DNA from: Thermoplasmata archaeon
GTDB lineage: Archaea > Thermoplasmatota > Thermoplasmata > Lutacidiplasmatales > UBA184
Direction: 5' to 3'
Assembly: GCA_027315455.1 (NCBI GenBank)
Contig: DAHUXZ010000008.1
Coordinates: forward strand, 21,143-68,014
Length of the DNA: 46,872 nucleotides
Under the pieces are notes generated by a model. The model did not search any database. It saw only the letters and a program-made list of their open reading frames with translations, and had not been told where the DNA came from. The position numbers were made by a program, and so were the translations under genes. Numbering within the stretch: the first letter of the stretch is position 1; the number at the start of each line of letters is the position of its first letter. This document shows, piece after piece, positions 7,045-14,935 of the stretch.

Positions 7045-8221
7045 GCTTTTGCGCGGCGCCGGACCCCGGCGGCCGCCTCCGCCTCCGGGCGCGCCGTCGC
7101 CCCGGCCCCCGGCCGCGGGGCGTCGGGAAGGGAGGCGGTCGGCGACCGTTCCCGGTCGCACGGCTCGCCGCGCGACGTCGTGCGCCACCCGTGTCCAGGA
7201 GATCGTCGAGGCGGCTCAGGCCGTCCCGCATCTCGTCCGCGTCGAGGCCGATGTAGTGCGCGGTCATGTCCACGGAGGCGTGCCCGAAGAGGTTCTTGAT
7301 CTGGACGAGGTCCATCCCCGCCCGCGCGGCCAGCCGCCCGAACGTCCGCCGCAGGTCGTGATGCGATACGCGGACGCCACGGCCCGTGAGCCCGGCGGCC
7401 CGGGCCGCGCCGGCAAGAAGGAGGTCGGCGCTGGAGCGCGACATCTCGAAAATGCGAGCCTCCGGCGCCTTCCCACGGACCCACCGCTCAAGGAGAGGGG
7501 CAACCCGCGGGTGGAGGGGGATACGTCGCCACTTCCCGCCGTTCCGTCCCTTGCCGAGCACTCGGAGGGTCGACTCCGGAAGGAAGACGTCCTTCACGCG
7601 CAGGCGGAGGACCTCGACGCGCCGAAGTCCGTTGAGCCCCTCGAGTGCGACCAGGATGCGGGCCCGCCCCGTCGCATGGGCGAGGAGCGCGAGGAGGTCC
7701 TCCCGGCTGAGCCAGCGTCGGTGGCTCGGCTCGCCGGACGGGAGGCGCCAGGCGCCGGCCTCCGCGGCGAGCGGATTCCCCGCCCAGCGCAGGAACTGCC
7801 GAAGCGCGGCGAAGTGGATCGCGAATGTAGGCTTCTCCCACCTCATGCGCTCCCGCAGCCCCTCGAGGTACGCGACCGGCAGGTCGCCCGGAACCGTCAG
7901 CGCAGTGTCGGGGGCGGCCACGGCCGACAGGCGGGGGACCCTGCCGAGCTCCCAGCTCATGCGCCGGAGCCATAGCTCGCCGACCGTCCTCGCGGCCCGC
8001 CGGGACTGAACGAACCGGCTGACCTCGTCGGTCCACTTTCGCCGTGCTAGGGCCACGGAGGCCTTCGGTCCGGCGGGTACCGGTCCGGACGTCGCGTACT
8101 CGTCCAGGGTACGGATCCCCTCCGGGCTCGGCGCGGACCGGCCTGACGGGCCGCCGCTCCGAGCCTTCCGGCCGCGCCGCGGGTCGCCACGTACCGTCGT
8201 CCCCGCGGGCGCCGGCGCCAC
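7016..8221 (-). CDS. Tyrosine recombinase / integrase family protein
   Basis: 401 residues. After a low-complexity basic N-terminus (about 1-50) come a SAM-like core-binding region (about 60-150) and the catalytic domain. All the usual catalytic residues are visible: Arg200 in GLRRVEVLRL, Lys224 in LGKGRNG, His288 and Arg291 in HHDLRRT, His314 in LFGHAS and Tyr323 in MTAHYIG. It should therefore be able to cut and join DNA through a 3'-phosphotyrosine. It could be an XerA-like chromosome resolvase or the integrase of an element. I see no tRNA or obvious attachment repeat beside it and no phage genes. A tail of about 75 basic, Pro-rich residues follows the tyrosine and overlaps the zinc-ribbon gene. 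The GTG at 8221 has only a weak box upstream, so the N-terminus is uncertain. Confidence 0.88.
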   Translation of the reverse strand: MAPAPAGTTVRGDPRRGRKARSGGPSGRSAPSPEGIRTLDEYATSGPVPAGPKASVALARRKWTDEVSRFVQSRRAARTVGELWLRRMSWELGRVPRLSAVAAPDTALTVPGDLPVAYLEGLRERMRWEKPTFAIHFAALRQFLRWAGNPLAAEAGAWRLPSGEPSHRRWLSREDLLALLAHATGRARILVALEGLNGLRRVEVLRLRVKDVFLPESTLRVLGKGRNGGKWRRIPLHPRVAPLLERWVRGKAPEARIFEMSRSSADLLLAGAARAAGLTGRGVRVSHHDLRRTFGRLAARAGMDLVQIKNLFGHASVDMTAHYIGLDADEMRDGLSRLDDLLDTGGARRRAASRATGNGRRPPPFPTPRGRGPGRRRARRRRRPPGSGAAQKPTASRAAPR

Positions 8222-8347
8222 GGCGCCGGGCTGTCCGCCGGGGGGAAAGCCTCCGCCGCCGACGCCGAACGGTGGACGATGACCGGCCGCCCGCGGCGTA
8301 CCGGCGATCCCGCTACCGGCGGAGAGCCGGCGCGCGAGGAGTGGACC

Positions 8348-8743
8348 TCAGTCCGGAACCGGCCCGAAGAACTCCAGCCAGTTGCCGTCGGGATCGCGCG
8401 TGTACACGATGTTCTCGTGGGCCTCGCGGATCCGCGCGACGATGGGCAGCCGGCGACGGCGCAGCTCCGACTCCCAGCCCTCGACGTCGGAGACGCGGAA
8501 TCCGAAGTGGTCGAACTCGGTGCCTCGACGCGGCGGCTCGTAGAACCGGTTGCCCCGCGGGTAGTAGTTCAGCTCGACCTCCTGCGTTGCCCCGGGGAAG
8601 ATGAGATGAACCCACCGACCCCCGTGGCCCATCGTGCCCCGGGCGGTGATGCGGAAGCCCATCCGTCGATAGAACGCGAGCGACCGGGTGAGGTTGCGGA
8701 CGCGGATACCGGCGTAGACGTACTCGACCTGGATGGGTGGCAT
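8348..8743 (-). CDS. VOC (glyoxalase/bleomycin-resistance fold) family protein
   Basis: 131 residues with two beta-alpha-beta-beta-beta modules typical of the VOC superfamily: AGIRVRNLTRSLAFYRRMGF near the N-terminus, then VELNYYPRG, FDHFGFRV and DPDGNWLEFFGP. Three of the four usual metal ligands are visible (Glu57, His79, Glu124). The first, normally a His in the opening strand, appears as Tyr (VEYVYAGIRV). The overall form is like lactoylglutathione lyase and related dioxygenases, but the substrate is unknown. The ATG at 8743 lies about 26 nt from a TATA-like box at 8764-8771, so the mRNA is probably leaderless. It is transcribed away from the ABC transporter gene at 8936. Confidence 0.85.
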   Translation of the reverse strand: MPPIQVEYVYAGIRVRNLTRSLAFYRRMGFRITARGTMGHGGRWVHLIFPGATQEVELNYYPRGNRFYEPPRRGTEFDHFGFRVSDVEGWESELRRRRLPIVARIREAHENIVYTRDPDGNWLEFFGPVPD

Positions 8744-8763
8744 GGCCCCTCAACGCGGCGGTC

Positions 8764-8771
8764 GGCATAAA
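8764..8771 (-). promoter_or_regulatory. TATA box for the VOC gene
   Basis: Minus-strand TTTATGCC, centred about 26 nt from the ATG at 8743. It is one of the clearest leaderless arrangements in the window. Confidence 0.6.
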
Positions 8772-8900
8772 CCCCCGCCGGGGCCGGCGCGGAAGACCTC
8801 CGCCGACGCGCCCCCCGATCGGCGGCCGTCGCGGCCGCGGAGGTTCCCGCGCACAGGGCGCGCACCCCCCCGGCCGGGCGGGATGTCCACCGCCCGGGCA

Positions 8901-8909
8901 GACCTAAGA
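8901..8909 (+). promoter_or_regulatory. TATA-like box for the ABC exporter operon
   Basis: GACCTAAGA, centred about 30 nt before the ATG at 8936; the leader would be only a few bases long. Confidence 0.4.
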
Positions 8910-8935
8910 CCCCGCTCGTCTAGCCCTCGCCCGGG

Positions 8936-9931
8936 ATGTCCGCTCCCCCGGGTCCCGACGTCATCCCCCTCGCGAGCGGGCCGGCCACCCCGGTGATCGT
9001 CGCGAACGACCTGCGCTACACCTACGACCGGCGCCACTACGCGCTCGACGGAGTGAGCTTCCGCGTCCACCGTGGGGAGGTCTTCGGACTTCTCGGCCGG
9101 AACGGTGCGGGCAAGTCCACCCTCATCAAGGCGATGACGACCCTGATCCGCCCGACGTCGGGGACCCTCACGGTCCTCGGGTTCGACCCCGCGCGCGACG
9201 GGGCACGGATCCGCGAACGCATCGGGGTGGTACAGCAGGGCGAGTCGTTCGACTTCACCACGGTCCAGGGCAACCTCGACATCTATGGCGTCCTCTGGGG
9301 CCTGCCCAAACCGGAGCGGGTCCGCCGCCGGGAGTTGCTCCTCGAACGGTTCGGCCTCGGCGAGGTCCGGCGGAAGAGGGCGTTCGACCTCTCCGGTGGC
9401 CAGAAGCGACGCGTCCAGGTGGCCCGGGAGTTCATGCACGACATGGACGTCCTCTTCCTCGACGAGCCGACGGTCGGTCTGGACGTCATCATGCGTCGGA
9501 CCCTCCTCGACTCGGTCCGGGACGAGGTGCGGCGAGGCCTCACCGTGGTCTTCACGACCCACAATCTCGAGGAGGCCGACTACCTCTGCGACCGGGTCGC
9601 CGTGATCGACGAGGGGAAGATCCTCATGCAGGACACCCTCGAGAACCTCAAGCGCCTCTACGGGGGGAAGAAGACCGTCGACCTCACCGTGGCTGGCGCC
9701 GATCCGGCCGCCTTCTACCGCCGCCTGGGCGAGCGGCTGGGTCCGCGGGTGTCCCTCACCGCGCAGGGCACGACCGCGGTACTGCTCACCGACGACACCA
9801 AGACGGCGCTCTCCGAGATCGCCGAGCTCGCGCGCAGCCTAGGCGTCCAGCTCGAGTGGCTCAACGTCCGAACGAACACGCTGGAGGACGTCTTCCTCCG
9901 GTCCGTCGGGCACCGGGAGGACCGCGGGTGA
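8936..9931 (+). CDS. ABC transporter ATP-binding protein (DrrA-type)
   Basis: 331 residues. Walker A GRNGAGKST is at 54-62, the signature LSGGQKRR at 152-159 and Walker B DVLFLDEPT at 171-179, followed by the H-loop in TTHNLEEADYLCDR. A C-terminal region of about 90 residues after the nucleotide-binding domain ends in the NTLEDVFLRSVGH block typical of drug and polyketide exporter ATPases of the DrrA class (DUF4162-like). It powers export by the permease encoded immediately downstream, whose GTG start overlaps this stop (GTGA at 9928-9931). The exported substrate cannot be told. Confidence 0.93.
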   Translation: MSAPPGPDVIPLASGPATPVIVANDLRYTYDRRHYALDGVSFRVHRGEVFGLLGRNGAGKSTLIKAMTTLIRPTSGTLTVLGFDPARDGARIRERIGVVQQGESFDFTTVQGNLDIYGVLWGLPKPERVRRRELLLERFGLGEVRRKRAFDLSGGQKRRVQVAREFMHDMDVLFLDEPTVGLDVIMRRTLLDSVRDEVRRGLTVVFTTHNLEEADYLCDRVAVIDEGKILMQDTLENLKRLYGGKKTVDLTVAGADPAAFYRRLGERLGPRVSLTAQGTTAVLLTDDTKTALSEIAELARSLGVQLEWLNVRTNTLEDVFLRSVGHREDRG

Positions 9932-10695
9932 AGGTCCCGAACATCCTCCGGCTCGTCTACCGGAACATCCTCGTCAACGTCGACCCGGGCAGCATGATGA
10001 TCCTCGTGGGGCTCCCGGGGCTCTACCTGATCTTCTTCGGCTACGGGTTCCAGGCGCTCGGCTCGGGCGGGACCGGCGGGGCGAGCTACCTCGCGTATCT
10101 CACCCCCGGGATCATGGCGTTCCAGTCCGTCATGGCCGGCACCACGGGGGGCAGCATGCTCTGGGCCGACCGGAGGTGGGGGATGCTCTCCCAGCTGCTC
10201 ATGGGCCCGTACACCCGGCTACAGTATCTGCTGGGCATCATGCTCACCTCGCTGCTGTTCGGTCTCGTGGGCGCCCTCGTGATGCTCGGGATCGCGATCG
10301 CGCTCCTCTCGGTCGTCCCGGTGGGCCTCGGCCCGCTCGCGGTGATGCTCGGCACGATCACCCTCGGGTCGATCTTCTTCGGGGCCCTGATGCTGCTCCT
10401 CTCCGCCCTCGTGAAGTCGAACACCGCCTACAACAGCATCCAGATCATGCTCATCTTCGTCGTGAACTTCGCGAGCACGGTCTTCTACCCGCTCAGCCGC
10501 GGGCTGCCGCTGCCGCTCCAGGTCCTCTTCCGCATCAACCCGCTCACCTACATCGCCGACGCGGTGCGCGGCGCGTACCTGGGCAACTTCACGGCGACGG
10601 ACGGCCTCCAGCTCGTCGTCCTCGCGGTCGAGACGGTCGTGGCGCTCTTCCTCGCCACGCGAGCGTATCTCCGCTCGGACGTCTCCTTCGAATGA
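9928..10695 (+). CDS. ABC-2 type transporter permease
   Basis: 255 residues from the GTG at 9928, which overlaps the stop of the ATPase gene. The longer frame from 9856 would lie inside the ATPase gene and starts with an unlikely Arg/Pro-rich stretch. Six hydrophobic helices are visible. The family hallmarks are the LTPGIMAFQSVMAGT block after the first helix, the WADRRWGMLSQLLMGP amphipathic segment, and the INPLTYIADAVRGAYLGN segment before the last helix. Together with the DrrA-type ATPase it would form a homodimeric exporter of the DrrAB/NodJ kind. A perfect inverted repeat lies 47 bases beyond the stop. Confidence 0.92.
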   Translation: MKVPNILRLVYRNILVNVDPGSMMILVGLPGLYLIFFGYGFQALGSGGTGGASYLAYLTPGIMAFQSVMAGTTGGSMLWADRRWGMLSQLLMGPYTRLQYLLGIMLTSLLFGLVGALVMLGIAIALLSVVPVGLGPLAVMLGTITLGSIFFGALMLLLSALVKSNTAYNSIQIMLIFVVNFASTVFYPLSRGLPLPLQVLFRINPLTYIADAVRGAYLGNFTATDGLQLVVLAVETVVALFLATRAYLRSDVSFE

Positions 10696-10742
10696 TGCGG
10701 TCACGGCCCGCGGGCTTTCGCGGCGACGCGGCTTCAGTTGCC

Positions 10743-10759
10743 GACCCCCGGCGGGGGTC
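10743..10759. repeat. Perfect inverted repeat between convergent genes
   Basis: Arms GACCCCCG and CGGGGGTC, 8 bp each, with one unpaired base. It sits in the 90-base gap between the permease (ends 10695) and the convergent methyltransferase (ends 10786). It could fold in both transcripts and may mark their 3' ends, but archaeal termination mainly depends on T-runs and none is present. Confidence 0.5.
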
Positions 10760-10785
10760 AATCGGGGAGGAAAAGCGTGGTTCCG

Positions 10786-11400
10786 TCAGGACCGGAGGAG
10801 CGGCTTGCGCGCGATGACGCTCTCGCGGCGTCGGCGACGGACTACCGGCCCGATGGCGTAGCCGTGCTCCGTGAGCCACGCGCGCAGCCGGTCCGTATGG
10901 ACGAAATCCTCGTAGACCAGGGCACCGCCGGTGCGGAGCACGCGGTCGATCTCCCCGAGGGCGTCCGACACGCGCTCGAAATCGTGATGGTCCGGTCCGG
11001 CGTGGTGGAGCGCCTCGAACGCGAGGACCGCGTCGAACGACGCCGGGGGGAACGGGAGGCGCGTCATGTCCGCCTCACGGATCTCGATCGCCGCCGGTGC
11101 CCCTTCCGGGTAGCGGCGGGCGAGGGTCCGCCGTGCGGCCGCGACCTGGCGGGGGTCGAGGTCGACCGCCACGCACCGGGCCAACGCGAACCCCTCCGCC
11201 ATCCGTGCCGCGAGGTCCCCGTTGCCGCAGCCGACCTCCAGGATCTCCGACCCGGGCGGCAGGCGGAGCTGCGCCCGCACCCAGTCGTACCGTCGCCGGC
11301 TTCGGCGGCCGGAGGAGAGGTTCACGAAGAACCGGCCCAGGAATCTCATCTCGGCCATGGGGCACGCCGCCGTGAGAGAGGCGGGTCCCGCCTTGAGCAT
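10786..11400 (-). CDS. Class I SAM-dependent methyltransferase (UbiE-like)
   Basis: 204 residues. Motif I EILEVGCGNGDLAARMA is at about 52-68, the beta-2 acid in VAVDLDPRQV at 77-86, the motif with ADMTRLPFPPASFDAVLAFEALHHA at about 113-137, and the post-motif RVLRTGGALVYEDF near 155-168. This is the usual Methyltransf_11 layout. The substrate is unknown. An internal ATG 14 residues on (MAEMRFLGR) is an alternative start. A TATA-like CTTTAGGG on the minus strand lies at about 11488-11495, some 90 nt upstream, so either the leader is long or the gene is read through from the DUF3237-like gene, 108 bases upstream. Confidence 0.85.
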   Translation of the reverse strand: MLKAGPASLTAACPMAEMRFLGRFFVNLSSGRRSRRRYDWVRAQLRLPPGSEILEVGCGNGDLAARMAEGFALARCVAVDLDPRQVAAARRTLARRYPEGAPAAIEIREADMTRLPFPPASFDAVLAFEALHHAGPDHHDFERVSDALGEIDRVLRTGGALVYEDFVHTDRLRAWLTEHGYAIGPVVRRRRRESVIARKPLLRS

Positions 11401-11508
11401 TGGCGCCCGTCGCCGGGCGGTGCCCGGGAACCCTGACCTCGGGGCCGAACGGGGCCGGCCACTACGTGCGCGTACGCCGAAGGGGCCCTAAAGTGGCGAC
11501 GCCCCGCC

Positions 11509-11940
11509 TCAGATCTCGGTCACGCACCGGTACAGTGGGCCCGCGACCCCCCAGCTGTCTCCGACGGCCCGACCTACCAGCTCGGCGACGGCGTAGATGT
11601 CGTTCCACGCCTTGAGGACGGGGTTGGGACTCCAGAACGTCAGGCCCACCGTAACGATGCGTCGGGGAGGCTGTGCCGCCGGGTCGCGGACCGAGATCCC
11701 GTCCATCGTGAAGTACGCCTTGGCCCCCGTCGTGGTCGTCACGACGCCGCGCAGGGTCGGGGTGAAGGCCTCGTCGGGGCGCTGGCGGGCCAGGTTCGTG
11801 GCGTGCAGGGTGCCCTGGAGACCCCTCGCGTCGACCTTCCCGGTCAGGATCCCGTAGACCAGACCCCCCTCGGCGAAGGGGATCTCATCGTCGGTTTCGG
11901 TGTAGACGAGCTCGATCTGGCCTACCTTCTCCAGCCGCAT
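11509..11940 (-). CDS. DUF3237-like small protein
   Basis: 143 residues, mostly beta strands. It opens MRLEKVGQIELVYTETDDEI and continues with alternating strands and turns such as GLQGTLHATN and LRGVVTTTTGAKAYFTMDG, then GLTFWSPNPVLKAWNDIYAV and a final GPLYRCVTEI. The order of features resembles DUF3237 proteins (a small beta-barrel of unknown role), but I am only moderately sure. No signal peptide or membrane segment is present. A strong TATA box (11970-11977) lies about 33 nt before the ATG at 11940, so the leader is about 7 nt. The gene is divergent from the MBL hydrolase at 12122 and may be cotranscribed with the methyltransferase downstream. Confidence 0.65.
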   Translation of the reverse strand: MRLEKVGQIELVYTETDDEIPFAEGGLVYGILTGKVDARGLQGTLHATNLARQRPDEAFTPTLRGVVTTTTGAKAYFTMDGISVRDPAAQPPRRIVTVGLTFWSPNPVLKAWNDIYAVAELVGRAVGDSWGVAGPLYRCVTEI

Positions 11941-11969
11941 GGACCGATGCGGGGGAACGGTGCTTCCGG

Positions 11970-11977
11970 ATTAAATA
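11970..11977 (-). promoter_or_regulatory. TATA box for the DUF3237-like gene
   Basis: Minus-strand TATTTAAT, among the best TATA matches in the window. Its centre is about 33 nt from the ATG at 11940. Confidence 0.65.
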
Positions 11978-12093
11978 GCTGCCCCGGGCCGCGAGCCGTG
12001 CGCGCACGGCCTGGCGGCCCCCGACGCGGAGGCACCCGCGGCCGGGGGAGACCCGGGAAGGGCCGTCGCGGTGGCCGTGGCATGGCCCACGGA

Positions 12094-12100
12094 CTTTAGG
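12094..12100 (+). promoter_or_regulatory. TATA-like box for the MBL-fold hydrolase gene
   Basis: CTTTAGG, centred about 25 nt before the GTG at 12122. It marks that GTG as a leaderless start and argues against the longer frame from 12071. Confidence 0.55.
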
Positions 12101-12121
12101 CGACGCGGTCGTGCCCTTCCA

Positions 12122-13324
12122 GTGAGCGACTCGCTCCCCCGTTCCGAGCACTACACCTTCGAAAGGATAGCCGAGGGAGTCACGTTCGGGCAGGCCCGGC
12201 GCGAGGGCACCGGCCTGTCGAACACCGCGCTCCTCGACCTCGGGAGCGTGACGCTCGTCTTCGACACCCGCCTCACCCTGCGCTCGGCGCGGGAGATCCG
12301 TCGGGTCGCCGTCGCCAGCCCCCCCCACGCCCCGGCGCTGTGCGTCAACAGCCACTGGCACCTTGACCACGTGGGGGGCAACCCGGAGTTCGCTCAGGGG
12401 CCGATCTACTCGACCGGCCGCACCCGCGCGATCCTCCTCGAGAAGCGGGCGGAGATCGAAGAGGAGCTCACGCCGGCCCGGCTCAACTCCGACATCCTTC
12501 AGCTCGAGGAGCAGGAACGGACCTCCCCGACCCCCGCCGCCCGCGCCGTCCCTGCGAGCGCCCTCGGCCTCAACCGTGCGCTGCTCGCGGAGGCTCGCGA
12601 GCGCCGGCTGACGCTGCCCACCCGTACCTTCGACGGATCGCTCGAGCTTCCCGGAGATCGGGACGCCCGCTTGGTGACCTTCGGAAGCGGCCACACCGAG
12701 AGCGACGCGATCCTCGTCCTCCCCCGCGAGCACATCGTGTTCGCGGGAGACCGGGTCGTGGCCGGGACGCATCCGAACCTAGCCTCGGGCGATCCCGAGC
12801 ACTGGATCGAAGTGCTGGACCGCATCTCCGCGCTCCGTCCGGAGCGGATCGTCACCGGTCACGGGCCTCTCGGAACGACCGAGACCCTCGCGACGATGCG
12901 CGAGTATCTTCTCACCGTGCTCGCGCTCGCGCGGGAACCGGGCACGCCGGCGATCCCCGACCGCTTCCGACCCTGGACCGAGCCGGACCAGTTCGCGGGG
13001 AACATCGCCCGCGCGCGGGAGCGCTACGCTGCCCGCGACGCCGGAGCGGCGCACGGCCCGACCTGTGGCGGACGGCCCCGCTCCCCTGCGCTCCCCCTCC
13101 CCCCTCCGCCCGGTGGCGTTAACTCTCGTGCCCGGCTCGCTCCGGCGTGGGCGGGGAACAGCCGTCGGGCCGGGACCGCCGCGCCGCGCCTCGACGCTGT
13201 CCGTGGGCGACGGAGGCGGACCCCGGCATGGAACGCTACCACGACCGTGAGTGGGGGGTGCCGACCCACGACGACCGGCGGCACTTCGAGTTCCTGCTTC
13301 TCGAAGGGGCGCAGGCCGGGCTGA
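12122..13324 (+). CDS. MBL-fold (metallo-beta-lactamase superfamily) hydrolase
   Basis: The open frame is 400 residues, but the recognisable domain ends near residue 310 (about 13060). The zinc-binding HxHxDH motif is present as SHWHLDH (His78, His80, Asp82, His83). Later ligands are in FGSGHTESDA, VFAGDRVV and VTGHGPLG. The family hydrolyses diverse esters, lactams or thioesters; the substrate is unknown. The last 90 residues are Pro/Arg-rich, unlike the domain, and overlap by 178 bases the glycosylase gene and its TATA box (13118-13123). One missing base in the C-runs at about 13085-13110 would bring the TAA at 13120-13122 into frame, so the tail may be an artefact. A frameshifted relative lies at 24353-25052. 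Confidence 0.8.
   Translation: MSDSLPRSEHYTFERIAEGVTFGQARREGTGLSNTALLDLGSVTLVFDTRLTLRSAREIRRVAVASPPHAPALCVNSHWHLDHVGGNPEFAQGPIYSTGRTRAILLEKRAEIEEELTPARLNSDILQLEEQERTSPTPAARAVPASALGLNRALLAEARERRLTLPTRTFDGSLELPGDRDARLVTFGSGHTESDAILVLPREHIVFAGDRVVAGTHPNLASGDPEHWIEVLDRISALRPERIVTGHGPLGTTETLATMREYLLTVLALAREPGTPAIPDRFRPWTEPDQFAGNIARARERYAARDAGAAHGPTCGGRPRSPALPLPPPPGGVNSRARLAPAWAGNSRRAGTAAPRLDAVRGRRRRTPAWNATTTVSGGCRPTTTGGTSSSCFSKGRRPG
13118..13123 (+). promoter_or_regulatory. TATA-like box for the tag gene
   Basis: GTTAAC in a GC-rich region, centred about 26-27 nt before the GTG at 13147. It supports that start, which is also the one needed to keep the zinc-binding cysteine. Confidence 0.55.
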
Positions 13325-13818
13325 GCTGGTCGACCGTGCTCCGCAAGCGGGAGGGATACGCCCGCGCGTTCGCCCGGTTCGACCCCGACAAGGTCGCCCG
13401 CTTCCCCTCCTCCCGCCTCTCGGCCCTTTGCCGTGACCCCGGGATCGTCCGCAACCGCGCGAAGATCGCGGCGGCAATCGCCAGTGCGCAGGCGTTCCGA
13501 TCGGTGCAGCGGGAGTTCGGGAGCTTCGATGCCTACGCCTGGTCGTTCATCGGTGGCGTCCCGCGGCAGAACCGCTGGAGGTCGGCGCGCGAGGTTCCCG
13601 GCACGACGCCCGAATCCGCCGCCTTCAGCGTCGATCTCCGTCGTCGGGGGTTCCGTTTCGTCGGGCCGACGATCGTCTACGCCTACATGCAGGCGACGGG
13701 GATGGTCAACGACCACCTCGTGGATTGCTTCCGTCACCGCGAGGTGGCGCACCGCGAGCCCCGCCGCGCGGCGCGCCCTCCGCTTAGACGCCCCACGACC
13801 CGTCGCCCCTCGGCGTGA
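13147..13818 (+). CDS. tag: DNA-3-methyladenine glycosylase I
   Basis: 223 residues. It removes 3-methyladenine from alkylated DNA as the first step of base excision repair. The zinc-binding set known from E. coli TAG is visible: Cys18 (RRCPW), His32 (RYHDREWGVP) and the later NDHLVDC (His and Cys three apart). The substrate pocket block LEGAQAGLSWSTVLRKRE matches the family very well, as do FDPDKVA, GIVRNRAKI, SFIGG and the RRGFRFVGPTIVYAYMQATG helix. Cys18 requires a start upstream of the ATG at 13228; the GTG at 13147 has a TATA box 26 nt before it, so I chose it. The C-terminal 25 residues are Arg/Pro-rich and probably not folded. Confidence 0.93.
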   Translation: MGGEQPSGRDRRAAPRRCPWATEADPGMERYHDREWGVPTHDDRRHFEFLLLEGAQAGLSWSTVLRKREGYARAFARFDPDKVARFPSSRLSALCRDPGIVRNRAKIAAAIASAQAFRSVQREFGSFDAYAWSFIGGVPRQNRWRSAREVPGTTPESAAFSVDLRRRGFRFVGPTIVYAYMQATGMVNDHLVDCFRHREVAHREPRRAARPPLRRPTTRRPSA

Positions 13819-13933
13819 GCTCCCGGTCCCCGCGCGGCGTTCCCGAACTGGTGCGACGCCGACCAGGGCCTCGCGCTCGCCATGACGCCCGCGCGTACCA
13901 CCGACGGGCCCCCGTGTGCCGGTCGGAGGCAGA

Positions 13934-13940
13934 GGTAAAG
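13934..13940 (+). promoter_or_regulatory. TATA-like box for the alpha-alpha-toroid gene
   Basis: GGTAAAG, centred about 26-27 nt before the GTG at 13964 but only 14 nt before the GTG at 13952. The spacing favours 13964 as a leaderless start. Confidence 0.5.
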
Positions 13941-13963
13941 CGCGAAGGTCGGTGGCGACGGCT

Positions 13964-14935
13964 GTGCCGAACGACCGGGTCCTCGACTGGCTCCTCGAAG
14001 GTGATCAGCCCTCGGTCCGCTACCTTGCGCTGACGCAGCTCCTGGGCCGCAAGCCCTCCGACCCCGAGGTCCGTGCGACGAAAGCGAAGATCCCGACGGC
14101 GGGATGGGCGGCCGAGATCCTCGCCCGGCGCGACCCGGGCGGCTGGTGGGGCCGCGACCGGCATCCGATGTGGCCGAAGTACACGGGCACCCACTGGAAC
14201 CTGCTCGCCCTCTCGGACCTCGGGGCGACACGCGCGATCCCCGCGGTCCGCCGGTCGGCGGAGTACTGGATGCGTAAGTCCCCCCTCGAGGGAGGGGGCG
14301 TCGGCGGGATGTCGGGAGTCCACGGACACCACTGCTACACCGGCAACATGCTCCGCGCGCTGATCCGGTTCGGGTACGGGGACGACCCCCGCGTGCGCAA
14401 GGGGCTCGACTGGCTCGTGCGGACCGCGCACCCGAAGGGAGGCTGGACGTGCTGGTCGTTCGGGTCGGGCCCGGCCCCGAGCCGGGCCCTGGGCGCGTGG
14501 GAGGGGCTGAGCGCGTTCGCGGCGTACCCCCGCGCCCGATGGACGGCGCGCATGAAGGGCTGCGTGGAGCGCGGGGCCGCGTTCTACCTCGAGCGCGAGC
14601 TCCACCGCCAGGGGTCGCGCTACGCGCCGTGGTACCGCTTCCACTGGCCGGTCCACTACTACTACGACCTGTTGGTGGGGCTCGACGTCCTGACCGCCCT
14701 CGGGTACGGCGACGACCCGAGGCTGGGGTTCGCCCTCGGCCTCGTGCGGAAGAAGCGGCGGTCCGACGGCCGTTGGAACCTGGACGCGAACCAGCCGGAC
14801 CTTGACGCCCGTGGGAAGCGGTACTATGCCGAACATCCCGCGTCGCGGCCGACGCCGCTCACGTTCGAGCGGGCGGGACGCCCCAGCAAGATGATCACGC
14901 TGCGGGCGCTCACGATCCTCTCCCGGGTGGGCTGA
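13964..14935 (+). CDS. Terpenoid cyclase/prenyltransferase-like alpha-alpha-toroid protein
   Basis: 323 residues from the GTG at 13964, chosen by its TATA box; GTGs at 13952 and 13916 are alternatives. The chain shows repeated paired helices with aromatic turn motifs: GGWWGRDRHP, THWNLLALSDLG, GHHCYTGNMLRALIRFGYG, KGGWTCWSFGSG, HWPVHYYYDLLVGLDVLTALGYG and DGRWNLD. This pattern is that of alpha-alpha toroids such as squalene cyclases and protein prenyltransferase beta subunits. No DxDD or QW-type cyclase motif is seen, and it is about half the size of a triterpene cyclase. The His, Cys and Tyr residues in the turns could line a pocket or bind metal (inference). No signal peptide is visible. 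The last 26 bases overlap an aldo/keto reductase remnant on the other strand. Confidence 0.7.
   Translation: MPNDRVLDWLLEGDQPSVRYLALTQLLGRKPSDPEVRATKAKIPTAGWAAEILARRDPGGWWGRDRHPMWPKYTGTHWNLLALSDLGATRAIPAVRRSAEYWMRKSPLEGGGVGGMSGVHGHHCYTGNMLRALIRFGYGDDPRVRKGLDWLVRTAHPKGGWTCWSFGSGPAPSRALGAWEGLSAFAAYPRARWTARMKGCVERGAAFYLERELHRQGSRYAPWYRFHWPVHYYYDLLVGLDVLTALGYGDDPRLGFALGLVRKKRRSDGRWNLDANQPDLDARGKRYYAEHPASRPTPLTFERAGRPSKMITLRALTILSRVG

Noticed and set aside
7016-8935. Attachment sites or an integrated element around the recombinase
   Set aside because: No matching direct repeats or element genes were found; flanking genes look like ordinary chromosomal genes.
10743-10759. Inverted repeat as an intrinsic terminator
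   Set aside because: It is a real inverted repeat, but no T-run follows on either strand and archaeal termination depends mainly on T-runs, so it is listed only as a repeat.
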